From: Xanthobacteraceae bacterium
GTDB taxonomy: Bacteria; Pseudomonadota; Alphaproteobacteria; Rhizobiales; Xanthobacteraceae
Length of the DNA: 14,818 nucleotides
Reading direction: 5' to 3'
NCBI GenBank assembly: GCA_019746355.1
Contig: JAIESC010000204.1
Coordinates: forward strand, 1-14,818
The notes beneath the pieces are model-generated. The model did not search any database. It was not told where the DNA came from and worked only from the letters and a program-made list of their open reading frames with translations. The number at the start of each line of letters is the position of its first letter. The stretch's first letter is position 1. A program made the translations under genes and the position numbers. This document shows, one piece after another, positions 6,593 to 13,853 of the stretch.

Positions 6593-6766
6593 ATGAAACT
6601 GATAACTACGTCTCCGCTGGAACGCTATGAAATTGTGCTCCGTTCTACGCCAACACCGCCTACGATGGGGCGGAGCCCGCCGCAGCGCTACGATTTGGCT
6701 GTGCGTACACAATCCGAGGGCTGGGAGCGCTGGCTAGTCTGGCACCGCGCTCCTGGAGCACTATGA
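6593..6766 (+). CDS. Possible short ORF or gene remnant with internal repeats, 57 aa
   Basis: This ATG-to-TGA frame of 57 aa lies in the gap 6519-6824. It shows imperfect repeats: SPLERYEIVLRST (residues 7-19), SPPQRYDLAVRTQ (28-40) and a looser GWERWLVWHRA (43-53). A fourth similar piece, LEHYDILLFASR (6753-6788), follows in the +1 frame, so this may be a frameshifted remnant of a repeat protein. There is no Shine-Dalgarno. A small hairpin GCTGG-CGCC-CCAGC precedes it at 6575-6588. The rest of the gap shows nothing else I can name. Confidence 0.25.
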   Translation: MKLITTSPLERYEIVLRSTPTPPTMGRSPPQRYDLAVRTQSEGWERWLVWHRAPGAL

Positions 6767-6824
6767 TATTCTTCTCTTTGCTTCGCGAATGCTGCCGCGC
6801 TTACCTGAGTCTACCGGGAGGAAC

Positions 6825-7409
6825 CTAGTTCTTGCCCTTTATAGAAGAGCCCACAAGGCGCTGGGCTGCTCGGGCGGCTGCTTCAATGTAGTCCGGGTTG
6901 CGGTGGACGAGCGTGATCGCGAAGGCACCGTCCAGCAGAACTACAACTTCTCGGGCGAGGTCGGCGGCGCTTTCGATTCCCGACTTCGCCAACTCGGCAG
7001 CAAGCCAAGTCTCGAACCCTCTCTTGTGCCTTGCCCCGACCTTGAGGGCGGGGTGGCCCGGCATCGCCGCAAGCTCGGCTGCCGTGCGCAGAAAGCCGCA
7101 ACCGCGCCATTTCGGGTGGCGGGCAACGCGCGCGAGGTTTGTAAAGATCGAAGCAACCCGCTCGTCTGGCCCGCCCTTCGCGCTTTCGTACCAGCTCGCA
7201 AGTTGCTTCAAGTTGGGCTGATCGCGTTCCTCAAGATACGCGGTGATCAGGTCGTCTTTACTGTCAAAGTGGTAGTAGAGCGTCCGCTTGGTGACGCCGG
7301 CCTTCGCGGCAACGGCATCGACGCTCACGCGCCCGATCCCCTCCGCATAGAACAACTTCATCGCGGCATCGATGATCCGCTGACGTGTCGGGCTGTGCGT
7401 TAAGCTCAT
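6825..7409 (-). CDS. TetR/AcrR family transcriptional regulator
   Basis: This 194-aa protein is the normal length for the family. The N-terminal DNA-binding domain spans about residues 8-54 (RQRIIDAAMKLFYAEGI, then VSVDAVAAKAGVTKRTLYYHF, the most conserved TetR stretch). The C-terminal ligand/dimer domain contains RGCGFLRTAAELA and ends with a basic tail. It is transcribed away from the enoyl-CoA hydratase gene, with a palindrome at 7416-7439 between them. It most likely represses itself and the divergent operon and is released by an acyl-CoA or related ligand. The ligand is inferred from the neighbour, not visible in the sequence. Confidence 0.92.
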   Translation of the reverse strand: MSLTHSPTRQRIIDAAMKLFYAEGIGRVSVDAVAAKAGVTKRTLYYHFDSKDDLITAYLEERDQPNLKQLASWYESAKGGPDERVASIFTNLARVARHPKWRGCGFLRTAAELAAMPGHPALKVGARHKRGFETWLAAELAKSGIESAADLAREVVVLLDGAFAITLVHRNPDYIEAAARAAQRLVGSSIKGKN

Positions 7410-7415
7410 CGGCTA

Positions 7416-7439
7416 TGTATACCGTATAGGTAGTATACA
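7416..7439. promoter_or_regulatory. Palindromic operator for the divergent TetR regulator
   Basis: The perfect 7-bp inverted repeat TGTATAC/GTATACA has a 10-bp spacer. Inside it is a second symmetric element, TACC-GTATA-GGTA (7420-7432). It begins 7 bp from the TetR start codon and 49 bp from the hydratase start, where a repressor would block both promoters. Its AT-rich character contrasts with the surrounding sequence. Confidence 0.7.
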
Positions 7440-7487
7440 CCGCAAGGCGGAGGTGTAACGATCGCTCCCTGACAAGGAGTGGACAGG

Positions 7488-8294
7488 ATGCCTGAACTCG
7501 TTATCGCCGAAGAAGCCGAGGGAATCGTCACCCTCACTCTGAACCGCCCCGACAAGCTAAACGCCTTGAGCTACGCGCTGCTCGACCGACTGCTCGCCCG
7601 TCTCGACGAGCTTGAGACGACGTCGGCGGCGCGCGCGGTGATCCTGACTGGCGCGGGTGATCGCGCCTTCTCGGCGGGCGGAGACATCGCTGAGTTCTCC
7701 AGCAGCGTTGCGGCGGGTCCGGAGGCCGCCTGCCGCGACTTCGTCGCCCGCGGCCAGCGCGTCACGGCGCGGGTCGAAGCCTTCTCGAAGCCGATCATCG
7801 TTGCCGTCAACGGGCTCGCCTATGGCGGGGGCTGCGAGATCACCGAGGCCGCGCCGCTCGCCATCGCCAGCGAGAGGGCGATGTTCGCCAAGCCCGAGAT
7901 CGCGCTAGGCATGCCACCGACCTTCGGCGGCACACAGCGACTACCGCGGCTCGCCGGGCGCAAGCGCGCCCTGGAGCTGCTGCTCACGGGCGACCCCTTC
8001 AGCCCGGCGCGTGCGCTCGAGCTTGGCCTGATCAACCAAGTCGTGCCGCACGAAGAGCTGATGCCGGCCGCTCGCGACCTGGCCCATCGCATCATGCGCC
8101 ACTCGCCGCTGGCTGTTGCGACGATCCTCACGGCCGTCACCCGCGGCCTCAACCAGAGCATTGCTGAGGGGTTGCTCGTCGAAAGCGAGCAGTTTGCGCG
8201 CTTAGTACCGACCGCCGACTTGCGCGAAGGGCTCGACTCTTGGCTTGCGCGACGCAAGCCTCACTACCGCGGCGTATGGTCGGCGCGGGCGTGA
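7488..8294 (+). CDS. Enoyl-CoA hydratase/isomerase (crotonase family)
   Basis: This 268-aa enzyme of the crotonase fold typically hydrates or isomerises enoyl-CoA thioesters in fatty- or aromatic-acid breakdown. The oxyanion hole is formed by AGGDI (63-67) and GGG (113-115). Both catalytic glutamates of true hydratases are present at the expected 20-residue spacing, E117 (GGGCE) and E137 (PEIALG), followed by FGGTQRLPR. The start is the ATG at 7488, 8 nt after AAGGAG; a GTG at 7479 overlaps that Shine-Dalgarno and is rejected. It forms a two-gene operon with the DUF1330 gene 13 nt downstream and is probably repressed by the divergent TetR protein. The exact substrate is unknown. Confidence 0.92.
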   Translation: MPELVIAEEAEGIVTLTLNRPDKLNALSYALLDRLLARLDELETTSAARAVILTGAGDRAFSAGGDIAEFSSSVAAGPEAACRDFVARGQRVTARVEAFSKPIIVAVNGLAYGGGCEITEAAPLAIASERAMFAKPEIALGMPPTFGGTQRLPRLAGRKRALELLLTGDPFSPARALELGLINQVVPHEELMPAARDLAHRIMRHSPLAVATILTAVTRGLNQSIAEGLLVESEQFARLVPTADLREGLDSWLARRKPHYRGVWSARA

Positions 8295-8307
8295 AAGGGC
8301 CAGGCTG

Positions 8308-8736
8308 ATGGGCGCCTACACCACCTTCTCCCGCGAGACCTTCGCCGCCTTCAAAGCACAGGATCGGCGAGGTCCCGTGCAGATGCTGAACTTGATCCGC
8401 CTGCGCGAGGAGGCAGCCTACGAGGACGGCCGCTCCGCAACAGGTCGGGAGGCCTACGCCGCCTACTCACGCATCTCGGCGCCCGTGTTTCTCCGGCTCG
8501 GCGGCCGCATCGTCTGGCGCGGCGGCTTCGAGCTGACGGTGGTTGGCCCCAACTCGGAGCGCTGGGACATCTCCTTCGTCGCCGAGTACCCGAGCGTCGC
8601 CGCCTTCGTCGAGATGCTGCGCGATCCCATCTACCGCGAGGCCATGACGCACCGGCAAGCCGGCGTCGAGGACTCGCGCCTCATCCGGTTCGCGGCCGTC
8701 CTTGCCGGTGAGACTTTTGATAGCTCTGTGACCTGA
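8308..8736 (+). CDS. DUF1330 domain protein
   Basis: This 142-aa protein resembles the DUF1330 group of dimeric alpha/beta-barrel (ferredoxin-like) proteins. The marks are GPVQMLNLIRLREEAAYEDG near the N-terminus, then GREAYAAYS, GGRIVWRGG, and WDISFVAEYPSVAAFVEMLR followed by DPIYREAMTHRQAG. The biochemical role of the family is unsettled; members often sit with catabolic enzymes. The start is the ATG at 8308, with AAAGGG 8 nt upstream; the longer frame begins inside the hydratase gene. It is the second gene of the TetR-controlled unit. Confidence 0.85.
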   Translation: MGAYTTFSRETFAAFKAQDRRGPVQMLNLIRLREEAAYEDGRSATGREAYAAYSRISAPVFLRLGGRIVWRGGFELTVVGPNSERWDISFVAEYPSVAAFVEMLRDPIYREAMTHRQAGVEDSRLIRFAAVLAGETFDSSVT

Positions 8737-8775
8737 CGGCCTGGTCCAAGGATAAAGCACGCCCATTCCGCCCAT

Positions 8776-9267
8776 TTGCGTCCGATGTCACCCGATTCCG
8801 TCTCGCCGCCGATATCACGCTCAGAGCATCTTGAAGCGAAGTTAAAGCGTCTCTACGAAGCGATCGAAAACGGCGTGGTCGACATGGCCGACCCGTCGCT
8901 GAAAGATCGCATCACAGAACTCACCGCAGTGCGCGACCAGGCGCAAGCTGACGCGGAGCGCGCAACTTCTGCGGTGGAGCGACTCGGCCCTGCGATCACG
9001 TTGGATAGTTTGCGTCGGTTCGCGCTCGCCGCGCCACGCAAGCTGCGGAACGAAGATGGAACCTATCGGCGTGACCATTTGCGCGCGCTCGCACAGCGCG
9101 TCGAGGTCGTCGACCCGAGCGAGATTCGCATCATGGGCTCCAAAACCGAACTGCTACGGACACTTGTCGCCGCTGCGAGCGTAGAATCGGCGGCCGTCGG
9201 CGTTCGCAGTTGTATACCGAAGTGGCGCGCCCGAAGAGATTCGAACTCCTGCCCCCCAGATTCGTAG
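8776..9267 (+). pseudogene. C-terminal remnant of a large serine recombinase
   Basis: Only the tail of a recombinase-family protein remains. It has the coiled-coil stretch LEAKLKRLYEAIENGVVDMA, then DPSLKDRITELTAVRDQA, followed by YRRDHLRALAQRVEV and IRIMGSKTELLRTLVAA. These are typical of Rhizobiales large serine recombinases. The catalytic resolvase domain and zinc ribbon are missing; homology appears to begin near 8820, after an unrelated Pro/Ser-rich start, so the gene is 5'-truncated. The last residues, KWRARRDSNSCPPDS, are translated from the complementary strand of a tRNA-Arg 3' end, and the stop codon lies in its anticodon loop. The recombinase gene therefore ends inside its presumed attachment site. 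It should be inactive as an enzyme. Confidence 0.8.
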
Positions 9268-9276
9268 TCTGGTGCT
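9223..9276 (-). tRNA. 3' fragment of tRNA-Arg(ACG), likely attachment-site half
   Basis: On the minus strand 9276-9223 reads as the anticodon arm CCAGA-CTACGAA-TCTGG (anticodon ACG), a variable loop, a T arm AGGAG-TTCGAAT-CTCTT and the acceptor 3' strand CGGGCGC-G with an encoded CCA. The acceptor 5' strand and D arm are absent: sequence beyond 9276 no longer resembles a tRNA. It cannot make a functional tRNA and is best read as the scar of a site-specific integration, overlapping the recombinase remnant in antisense. Confidence 0.85.
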
Positions 9277-9378
9277 GCTGCCATGGCTCATCGGTGTTCA
9301 GTTTCACAGAGGTGTTTCCGGTTGTCTGAACAGACTTCCGCTTCGAAAAGTGGAGCTCTGACAGAGGTCACGATCGGC

Positions 9379-10389
9379 TCAACCCGCGACCTCGAGATCG
9401 AAGAACGCCGCCGCGTTCCGCCACAGGATCTTCTCCTTGTCGGCCGGCGCAATCCCGAGCGTGTTGACGATGTCGACATGCTCCCTGGGGTCGAGCGGCA
9501 CCGGGCCGTAGTCGGTGCCGAACATCACGCGGTCCGCGCCGAACACCTCGACGGCCTCGCGCACGTGCGGCGCCCAGAAGCCCATGGTGTCGACGTGCAG
9601 GAGCCGCAGGTATTCGCTCGGCAGCTTCTTGCAGCGGATCATGGAGTCCTCGGGCATGCCCTCGCAGCCGAGCCGCCAGCCGAAATCGAGCCGGCCCATG
9701 CAAGGCAGCAGTCCGCCGCCCATGTGCGCGACCACGATCTTGAGCCGCGGATAGCGGTCGAACAGCCCGGAGAGGATCATCCGCGCCAGCGTCATCGCCG
9801 TGTCGAACGGCCGGCCGATCAGCTCGTCGAGCTTGAACTGGTTCATCTGCTGCTCATGCCCGATCGGCACGCGCGGCGGATGCAGAAACACCGGCACCTG
9901 GCGGTCCTGCGCCCATTCCCAGAACGCGTAGGAGTCCTCGCCGTCGAGGAAGCGGCCGTGCCAGCTCGAGCAGATCAAAAGGCCCTTGAACTTCAGGTCC
10001 TTCAGGCAGCGCTCGCCCTCGGCGATATGCTCCTTGTCGAGCGGGTTGAGCGTCCCCATGCCCCAGTTGCTCGGCGCTTTGGCGACGATGCCGGCGATGC
10101 CGTCATTGACTGCCTTGCAGATGTCGAGCGTCGGCGACTTGGATATCTGCGCCATCACCTCGGCGGCGAACGGCGTCGAAATCAGACGGTGTGTTACGCC
10201 GGCCTTCGCACAGGCCTCCTGCTGCAGCTCGAAGTCGCCCATCTCGTAGTACGAGACCGCGGGCAGTCCGCGATAGTTGGTGATCATGTTGCGGCCGGCG
10301 GGCGTGCCGCGCAGCGCCTCCTGCACGCCGAACCGGTCGCCCGGCGGCCGCGGCGGCGAGCAATGGGTGTGAATGTCGATGATGGGCAT
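9379..10389 (-). CDS. Amidohydrolase family protein (ACMSD-like)
   Basis: This 336-aa metal-dependent hydrolase or decarboxylase is of the amidohydrolase_2 type, whose members include 2-amino-3-carboxymuconate semialdehyde decarboxylase. The expected metal and catalytic residues are visible: HxH at H7 and H9 (IDIHTH), H170 (VFLHPPR), H222 (VVAHMGGG) and D293 (FGTDYG). There is no signal peptide, so it acts in the cytoplasm. The ATG at 10389 gives the canonical IDIHTH start, although no strong Shine-Dalgarno precedes it. It lies 156 bp after lpdA with a palindromic repeat between them. The 95-bp gap to the tRNA scar holds only a short palindrome, GTCTG-AA-CAGAC (9324-9335). The substrate is unknown. 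Confidence 0.9.
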   Translation of the reverse strand: MPIIDIHTHCSPPRPPGDRFGVQEALRGTPAGRNMITNYRGLPAVSYYEMGDFELQQEACAKAGVTHRLISTPFAAEVMAQISKSPTLDICKAVNDGIAGIVAKAPSNWGMGTLNPLDKEHIAEGERCLKDLKFKGLLICSSWHGRFLDGEDSYAFWEWAQDRQVPVFLHPPRVPIGHEQQMNQFKLDELIGRPFDTAMTLARMILSGLFDRYPRLKIVVAHMGGGLLPCMGRLDFGWRLGCEGMPEDSMIRCKKLPSEYLRLLHVDTMGFWAPHVREAVEVFGADRVMFGTDYGPVPLDPREHVDIVNTLGIAPADKEKILWRNAAAFFDLEVAG

Positions 10390-10477
10390 GGATATCGAGC
10401 TCGGGTTGATGGTGGTGCAGCTCGGGGAGTCGGCTGGGCCGCTTGAGCGCCGGAGTTCGCCGTCGCCCCCTCCCCAA

Positions 10478-10501
10478 CCCTCCCCCGCAAGCGGGAGAGG
10501 G
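10478..10501. repeat. Intergenic palindrome, C-rich/G-rich type
   Basis: An 11-bp stem with one mismatch and an AA loop: CCCTCCCCCGC (10478-10488) pairs with GCGGGAGAGGG (10491-10501). It lies between lpdA and the amidohydrolase gene. From memory of the group, this C-run/GCAAGC/G-run pattern is a dispersed extragenic repeat in Rhizobiales genomes. It could attenuate transcription from lpdA into the next gene. Confidence 0.7.
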
Positions 10502-10545
10502 AGCAGACCACCGTCCGCGCAGCGAGGTGCGGAACGCGGCGGCGG

Positions 10546-11964
10546 TCACATGTTCAGCACGCGTCCATAGGCGTCGAGCACCGACTCCTTCATCGTCTCC
10601 GACAACGTCGGATGCGGGAAGATCGTGTGCATCAGCTCTTCCTCGGTGGTCTCGAGGTTCATCGCCACGACGAAACCCTGAATCAGCTCGGTGACCTCCG
10701 CGCCGACGAGATGGGCGCCGAGAAGCTGCCCGGTCTTCTTGTCGAAGATCGTCTTGCACATCCCCTGGTCCTCGCCGAGCGCCACCGCCTTGCCGTTGCC
10801 GATGAACGGAAACCGGCCGACGCGGATGTCGTATTTCTGGTCTTTAGCGGCCTGCTCGGTGAGGCCGACCGACGCCACCTGCGGGTGGCAATAGGTGCAG
10901 CCCGGGATCATCCGCTTGTCCATCGGATGCGGATGCAGGCCCTTGATCGCCTCGACGCAGATCACGCCCTCGTGCTCGGCCTTGTGCGCGAGCATCGGCG
11001 GACCTGCGACGTCGCCGATGGCATAGATGCCGGGCACGCTGGTCTTGCAGAACCCGTCGATGACGATGGTGCCGCGGTCGGTCTTCACGCCGAGCTTTTC
11101 CAGGCCGAGGTTCTCGATGTTGCCGACGACGCCGACGGCCGAGATCACCCGGTCGACGGTGAGCGACTGCGTGCCGCCCTTGCCGTCGTCGATGGTGGCG
11201 GTGACGCTGTCGGCCTTCTTGTCGAGCCTGGTGACCTTGGCGCCGGTGAGAATCCTGATGCCCTGCTTCTCGAACGACTTGCGCGCAAAGGCCGCGATCT
11301 CGGCGTCCTCGACCGGCAGGATCTGCGGCAGCACCTCGACGACCGTCACCTCGGCGCCCAGCGTGCGATAGAAGCTCGCGAACTCGATGCCGATCGCGCC
11401 CGAGCCGACCACCAGCAAGGTCTTCGGCATCTTGTCCGGGTTCATCGCCTCGAAATAGGTCCAGACCAGCTTCTTGTCGGGCTCGAGCCCCGGCAGCACG
11501 CGCGGCCGTGCGCCGGTCGCGACGATGATGTGCTTGGCCGAATAGGAGCCCGGCCCGAGTGCGTCCTTCGGTGCCGGCGTCTTGCTGGGCTTCACGGTGA
11601 CCTTGCCGGGCGCGTCGATCGTGGCTTCGCCCCAGATCACCGGGACCTTGTTCTTTTTCATCAGGAAGGTGACGCCCGTGCCCATGCGGCCGGCAACGCC
11701 GCGCGAGCGCTTCACCACGGCGGCCGGGTCGAAACTCACATTGTCCGCCGACAGGCCATAGTCCTTGGCGTGCCGCATGTAGTGGTAGATTTCCGCCGAG
11801 CGCAGCAGCGCCTTGGTCGGGATGCAGCCCCAGTTCAGGCAAATGCCGCCGAGGAAGTCGCGTTCGACGATCGCGGTCTTGAAGCCGAGCTGGGCCGCGC
11901 GGATGGCCGTGACGTAGCCGCCCGGACCCGAGCCGATGATGATGATGTCGAAGGCGTCTGCCAC
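10546..11964 (-). CDS. lpdA: Dihydrolipoyl dehydrogenase (E3)
   Basis: This 472-aa flavoprotein reoxidises dihydrolipoyl groups on E2 with NAD+ in the pyruvate dehydrogenase complex. It has the FAD-binding GSGPGG (11-16), the redox disulfide C42/C47 in GGICLNWGCIPTK, the second dinucleotide fold VVGSGAIGIEFA, the FAD-contacting YAIGDVAG, and the C-terminal catalytic pair H451/E456 (FPHPTLSE). It is full length, with no N-terminal lipoyl domain. The start is a GTG with GGAG 6 nt upstream. It follows the membrane-protein gene by 35 nt. In the usual alphaproteobacterial layout it would come directly after pdhC; here two unrelated genes intervene. Confidence 0.97.
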   Translation of the reverse strand: MADAFDIIIIGSGPGGYVTAIRAAQLGFKTAIVERDFLGGICLNWGCIPTKALLRSAEIYHYMRHAKDYGLSADNVSFDPAAVVKRSRGVAGRMGTGVTFLMKKNKVPVIWGEATIDAPGKVTVKPSKTPAPKDALGPGSYSAKHIIVATGARPRVLPGLEPDKKLVWTYFEAMNPDKMPKTLLVVGSGAIGIEFASFYRTLGAEVTVVEVLPQILPVEDAEIAAFARKSFEKQGIRILTGAKVTRLDKKADSVTATIDDGKGGTQSLTVDRVISAVGVVGNIENLGLEKLGVKTDRGTIVIDGFCKTSVPGIYAIGDVAGPPMLAHKAEHEGVICVEAIKGLHPHPMDKRMIPGCTYCHPQVASVGLTEQAAKDQKYDIRVGRFPFIGNGKAVALGEDQGMCKTIFDKKTGQLLGAHLVGAEVTELIQGFVVAMNLETTEEELMHTIFPHPTLSETMKESVLDAYGRVLNM

Positions 11965-11999
11965 GTCAGTCTCCGTTTATTATTGAGTTGCAACCAGGC

Positions 12000-12662
12000 T
12001 TAAACGTGCGCGCGTGCGACCGGAAGGTACGGGGCCTTCCGGCTGCGCAGGAGGCGCCCCCTGATATAGCATTCGATGCCCGCCATCACGATCAGGCTGC
12101 AGGCCACGCCGACCGTCACCTGCATCATGAACGGCCACATCAGGTCGCCGGTCGTCCGTTTCAAGGTCGCCTGAAGAAATGCGAGGCCGTAGGGGCTCAA
12201 GACCACGAGCCCCGCGACCGCGGTGGTGACCCACGGCCACAGCGTGAGATCGTCCTCGACCGTCACCCGCAGATGGCGCCGGCGGACCAGGCCCCATTGC
12301 ACCAGCACCGCCAGCGCCGACGGCACCAGCAGCTCGAGGGCGATGCCGAGGGCCTCGTCGCCGACGGTGAAGGGATTGCCGGACTGGGAGACGATCCCGG
12401 AAATGACGCCCGGCGTGGCGACGATGCCAACGGCCAGCAGGACCAGCAGGACCGCCGTGCCGTTGAGCATGCGGGCGCGCTCGGTCCTGGCGTAGACGAT
12501 GGCGAATACGATCAGCGAAAACGTGGCGAACCCCGCGACGCCCGCGATCACCAGCAGGAATTCGCTGTCGGCGCCGAAGAAATCGCCGAGCGACAGCGCC
12601 GCAAGCTCCGCCACGAGCAGCGACGTCAGCAGGATTCCAAAAAAGGCTGCGGCCGCGGCCAT
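12000..12662 (-). CDS. Six-helix membrane protein of unknown function
   Basis: This 220-aa integral membrane protein has about six predicted helices, near residues 4-26, 34-57, 68-90, 104-125, 142-163 and 176-198. The loops are short and basic (ARTERARM, RRRHLR, RGRLLRSRK), consistent with positive-inside topology. There is no enzymatic motif I recognise. GGAG lies 6 nt before the ATG. It is placed between a Bug binding protein and lpdA, and is too short to be TctA. A TctB-like role is conceivable from size and position but is not supported by any motif I can see. Confidence 0.8.
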   Translation of the reverse strand: MAAAAAFFGILLTSLLVAELAALSLGDFFGADSEFLLVIAGVAGFATFSLIVFAIVYARTERARMLNGTAVLLVLLAVGIVATPGVISGIVSQSGNPFTVGDEALGIALELLVPSALAVLVQWGLVRRRHLRVTVEDDLTLWPWVTTAVAGLVVLSPYGLAFLQATLKRTTGDLMWPFMMQVTVGVACSLIVMAGIECYIRGRLLRSRKAPYLPVARAHV

Positions 12663-12697
12663 CCAACGCTCCGAGACGGCGCCATAAGCGCGGTTAC

Positions 12698-12746
12698 GCG
12701 CGTCCTCGACGCGCCAGCAGCGCGTGGACGCGCGTCTTCGACGCGC
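12698..12746. repeat. Two near-identical tandem hairpins
   Basis: ACGCGCGTCCTCGACGCGC (12696-12714) and ACGCGCGTCTTCGACGCGC (12728-12746) differ at one base, in the loop. Each folds as GCGCGTC-NTC-GACGCGC, a 7-bp perfect stem with a 3-nt loop. They fill the 98-bp spacer between the Bug gene and the membrane-protein gene. No T-tract follows, so they look more like extragenic palindromes or mRNA-stabilising hairpins than strong terminators. Confidence 0.85.
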
Positions 12747-12760
12747 TATGGGGGCGCCGC

Positions 12761-13765
12761 CTATTCCACAACAAGCTTCAGTTCCTCGACCACCGGGCGC
12801 ACCTGCGCAACCTGCTTGTTCAGCATGTCGCGCATCTCGGCCTGCGTCGAACCCGAGGGCTCGGCGCCGACGTCGGTCATGCGCTTCTGCACGTCCGGGT
12901 GTTTCACCGCCGCGGCAATCTCCTGTTGCAGCTTCGCGACCACCGCCTCAGGCGTGCCCTTGGGGGCGAGGAAGCCATTCCATCCCTGCAGTTCCAGGTT
13001 CGGGAAGCCCAGTTCGCGAACCGTCGGCACGTTCGGCATGGCCACCGACCTTGTGGCCACCGCGAGCGGCTTGACCTGTCCGGTGCGGGCGCGCTCGAGC
13101 GAACTCGAAAGCTGGTCGCCGGCAAACTGCACGCGGCCGGCGATCAGGTCGGTGACCAGCGGAGCCGCCCCGCGGTAGGGGACGTGGTCCATCTTGATCC
13201 CGGTGTCGCGTTTCAGCACCTCGCCCACCAGGTGCATGATGCTGCCCGGGCCGGTCGAGCCGTAGAACAGCGGCGTGCTGCTCGACCTGGCGTAGGCCAC
13301 GAATTCCTTGAGGTCCTTCACCGGGACGGACGCGTTGGCGAGCAGCAGCATCGGCACCCAGGCGCCGACCGAGATCGGGACGAAATCGTCGAAATCGTGC
13401 CGCGCGCGCTTCGCGTACAGCAGCGAGGACGTGGTGGTGGTGAAGGTGATGTTGTGGAACAACAGCGTATGGCCGTCGGGCGCGGCCTTCGCCACCTGAT
13501 CCGCGCCGATCGAGCCGCCGCCGCCGCCGACGTTCTCGACCACCACGCTCTGGCCCATGGTTTCGGAGAGCCGCTGTGCGATCAGCCGCGCCAGCATGTC
13601 GGTGGTGGCGCCGGCCGGAAACGGCACGACCACGCGAACGTTGCGGTTCGGAAACTGCTGGCCGAACACGGCCGGCGCAAACAGCACCGATCCTGCGGTG
13701 GCCGCCGCGCCTTTGAGAATTGTGCGCCTTGTTGTGGTTGTCTTGCTGCTCATTGCTTTGGTCAT
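12761..13765 (-). CDS. Bug-family (TTT) periplasmic binding protein
   Basis: This 334-aa solute receptor of the tripartite tricarboxylate transporter family is exported by a Tat-type signal peptide: TTRRTILKGAAATAGSVLFA, with likely cleavage after VFG near residue 35. The mature part has VVPFPAGATTDMLARLIAQ, VVVENVGGGGGSIGA, AAPDGHTLL, VPYRGAAPLVTDLIAGRV and the terminal helices. GGGAGG 7 nt upstream supports the ATG at 13765. It lies 88 bp after pdhC on the same strand. No TctA or TctB homologue is next to it. It is clearly diverged from the Bug protein at 3727-4707, so the two are not a recent duplication. Confidence 0.93.
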   Translation of the reverse strand: MTKAMSSKTTTTRRTILKGAAATAGSVLFAPAVFGQQFPNRNVRVVVPFPAGATTDMLARLIAQRLSETMGQSVVVENVGGGGGSIGADQVAKAAPDGHTLLFHNITFTTTTSSLLYAKRARHDFDDFVPISVGAWVPMLLLANASVPVKDLKEFVAYARSSSTPLFYGSTGPGSIMHLVGEVLKRDTGIKMDHVPYRGAAPLVTDLIAGRVQFAGDQLSSSLERARTGQVKPLAVATRSVAMPNVPTVRELGFPNLELQGWNGFLAPKGTPEAVVAKLQQEIAAAVKHPDVQKRMTDVGAEPSGSTQAEMRDMLNKQVAQVRPVVEELKLVVE

Positions 13766-13853
13766 TCGTCGCCCTCCCTGACCTCATTGCAGACTTACAA
13801 CACAAGATATCTCCGCAGTCTGCGGTGCGTCATTTCCGTAACCACGCGGGTCA

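Larger units (their letters stand above)
4708..9283. mobile_element. Probable degraded genomic island between lipA and the pdh group
   Basis: The block carries typical accessory cargo: a toxin-antitoxin operon, unknown genes, lower-GC spacers, a regulated catabolic module, a recombinase remnant and a tRNA fragment. The right boundary near 9283 is supported by the tRNA scar. The left boundary is a guess placed after the Bug gene. I see no second copy of the tRNA core in the window, so the mapped ends are uncertain and the element may have been shortened by deletion. Confidence 0.45.

Noticed and set aside
8740..8815. Transposon end or transposase remnant before the recombinase piece
   Set aside because: The Pro/Ser-rich stretch is suggestive of a junction, but I could not identify inverted repeats or a transposase motif.
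9063..9284. Minus-strand ORF beginning APDYESGGQEFESLRARH
   Set aside because: That peptide is a well-known false translation of a tRNA 3' end, and the remainder is antisense to the recombinase remnant.
10612..12003. 463-codon plus-strand frame opposite lpdA
   Set aside because: It is fully antisense to an unmistakable dihydrolipoyl dehydrogenase; the frame is open only because of third-position GC.
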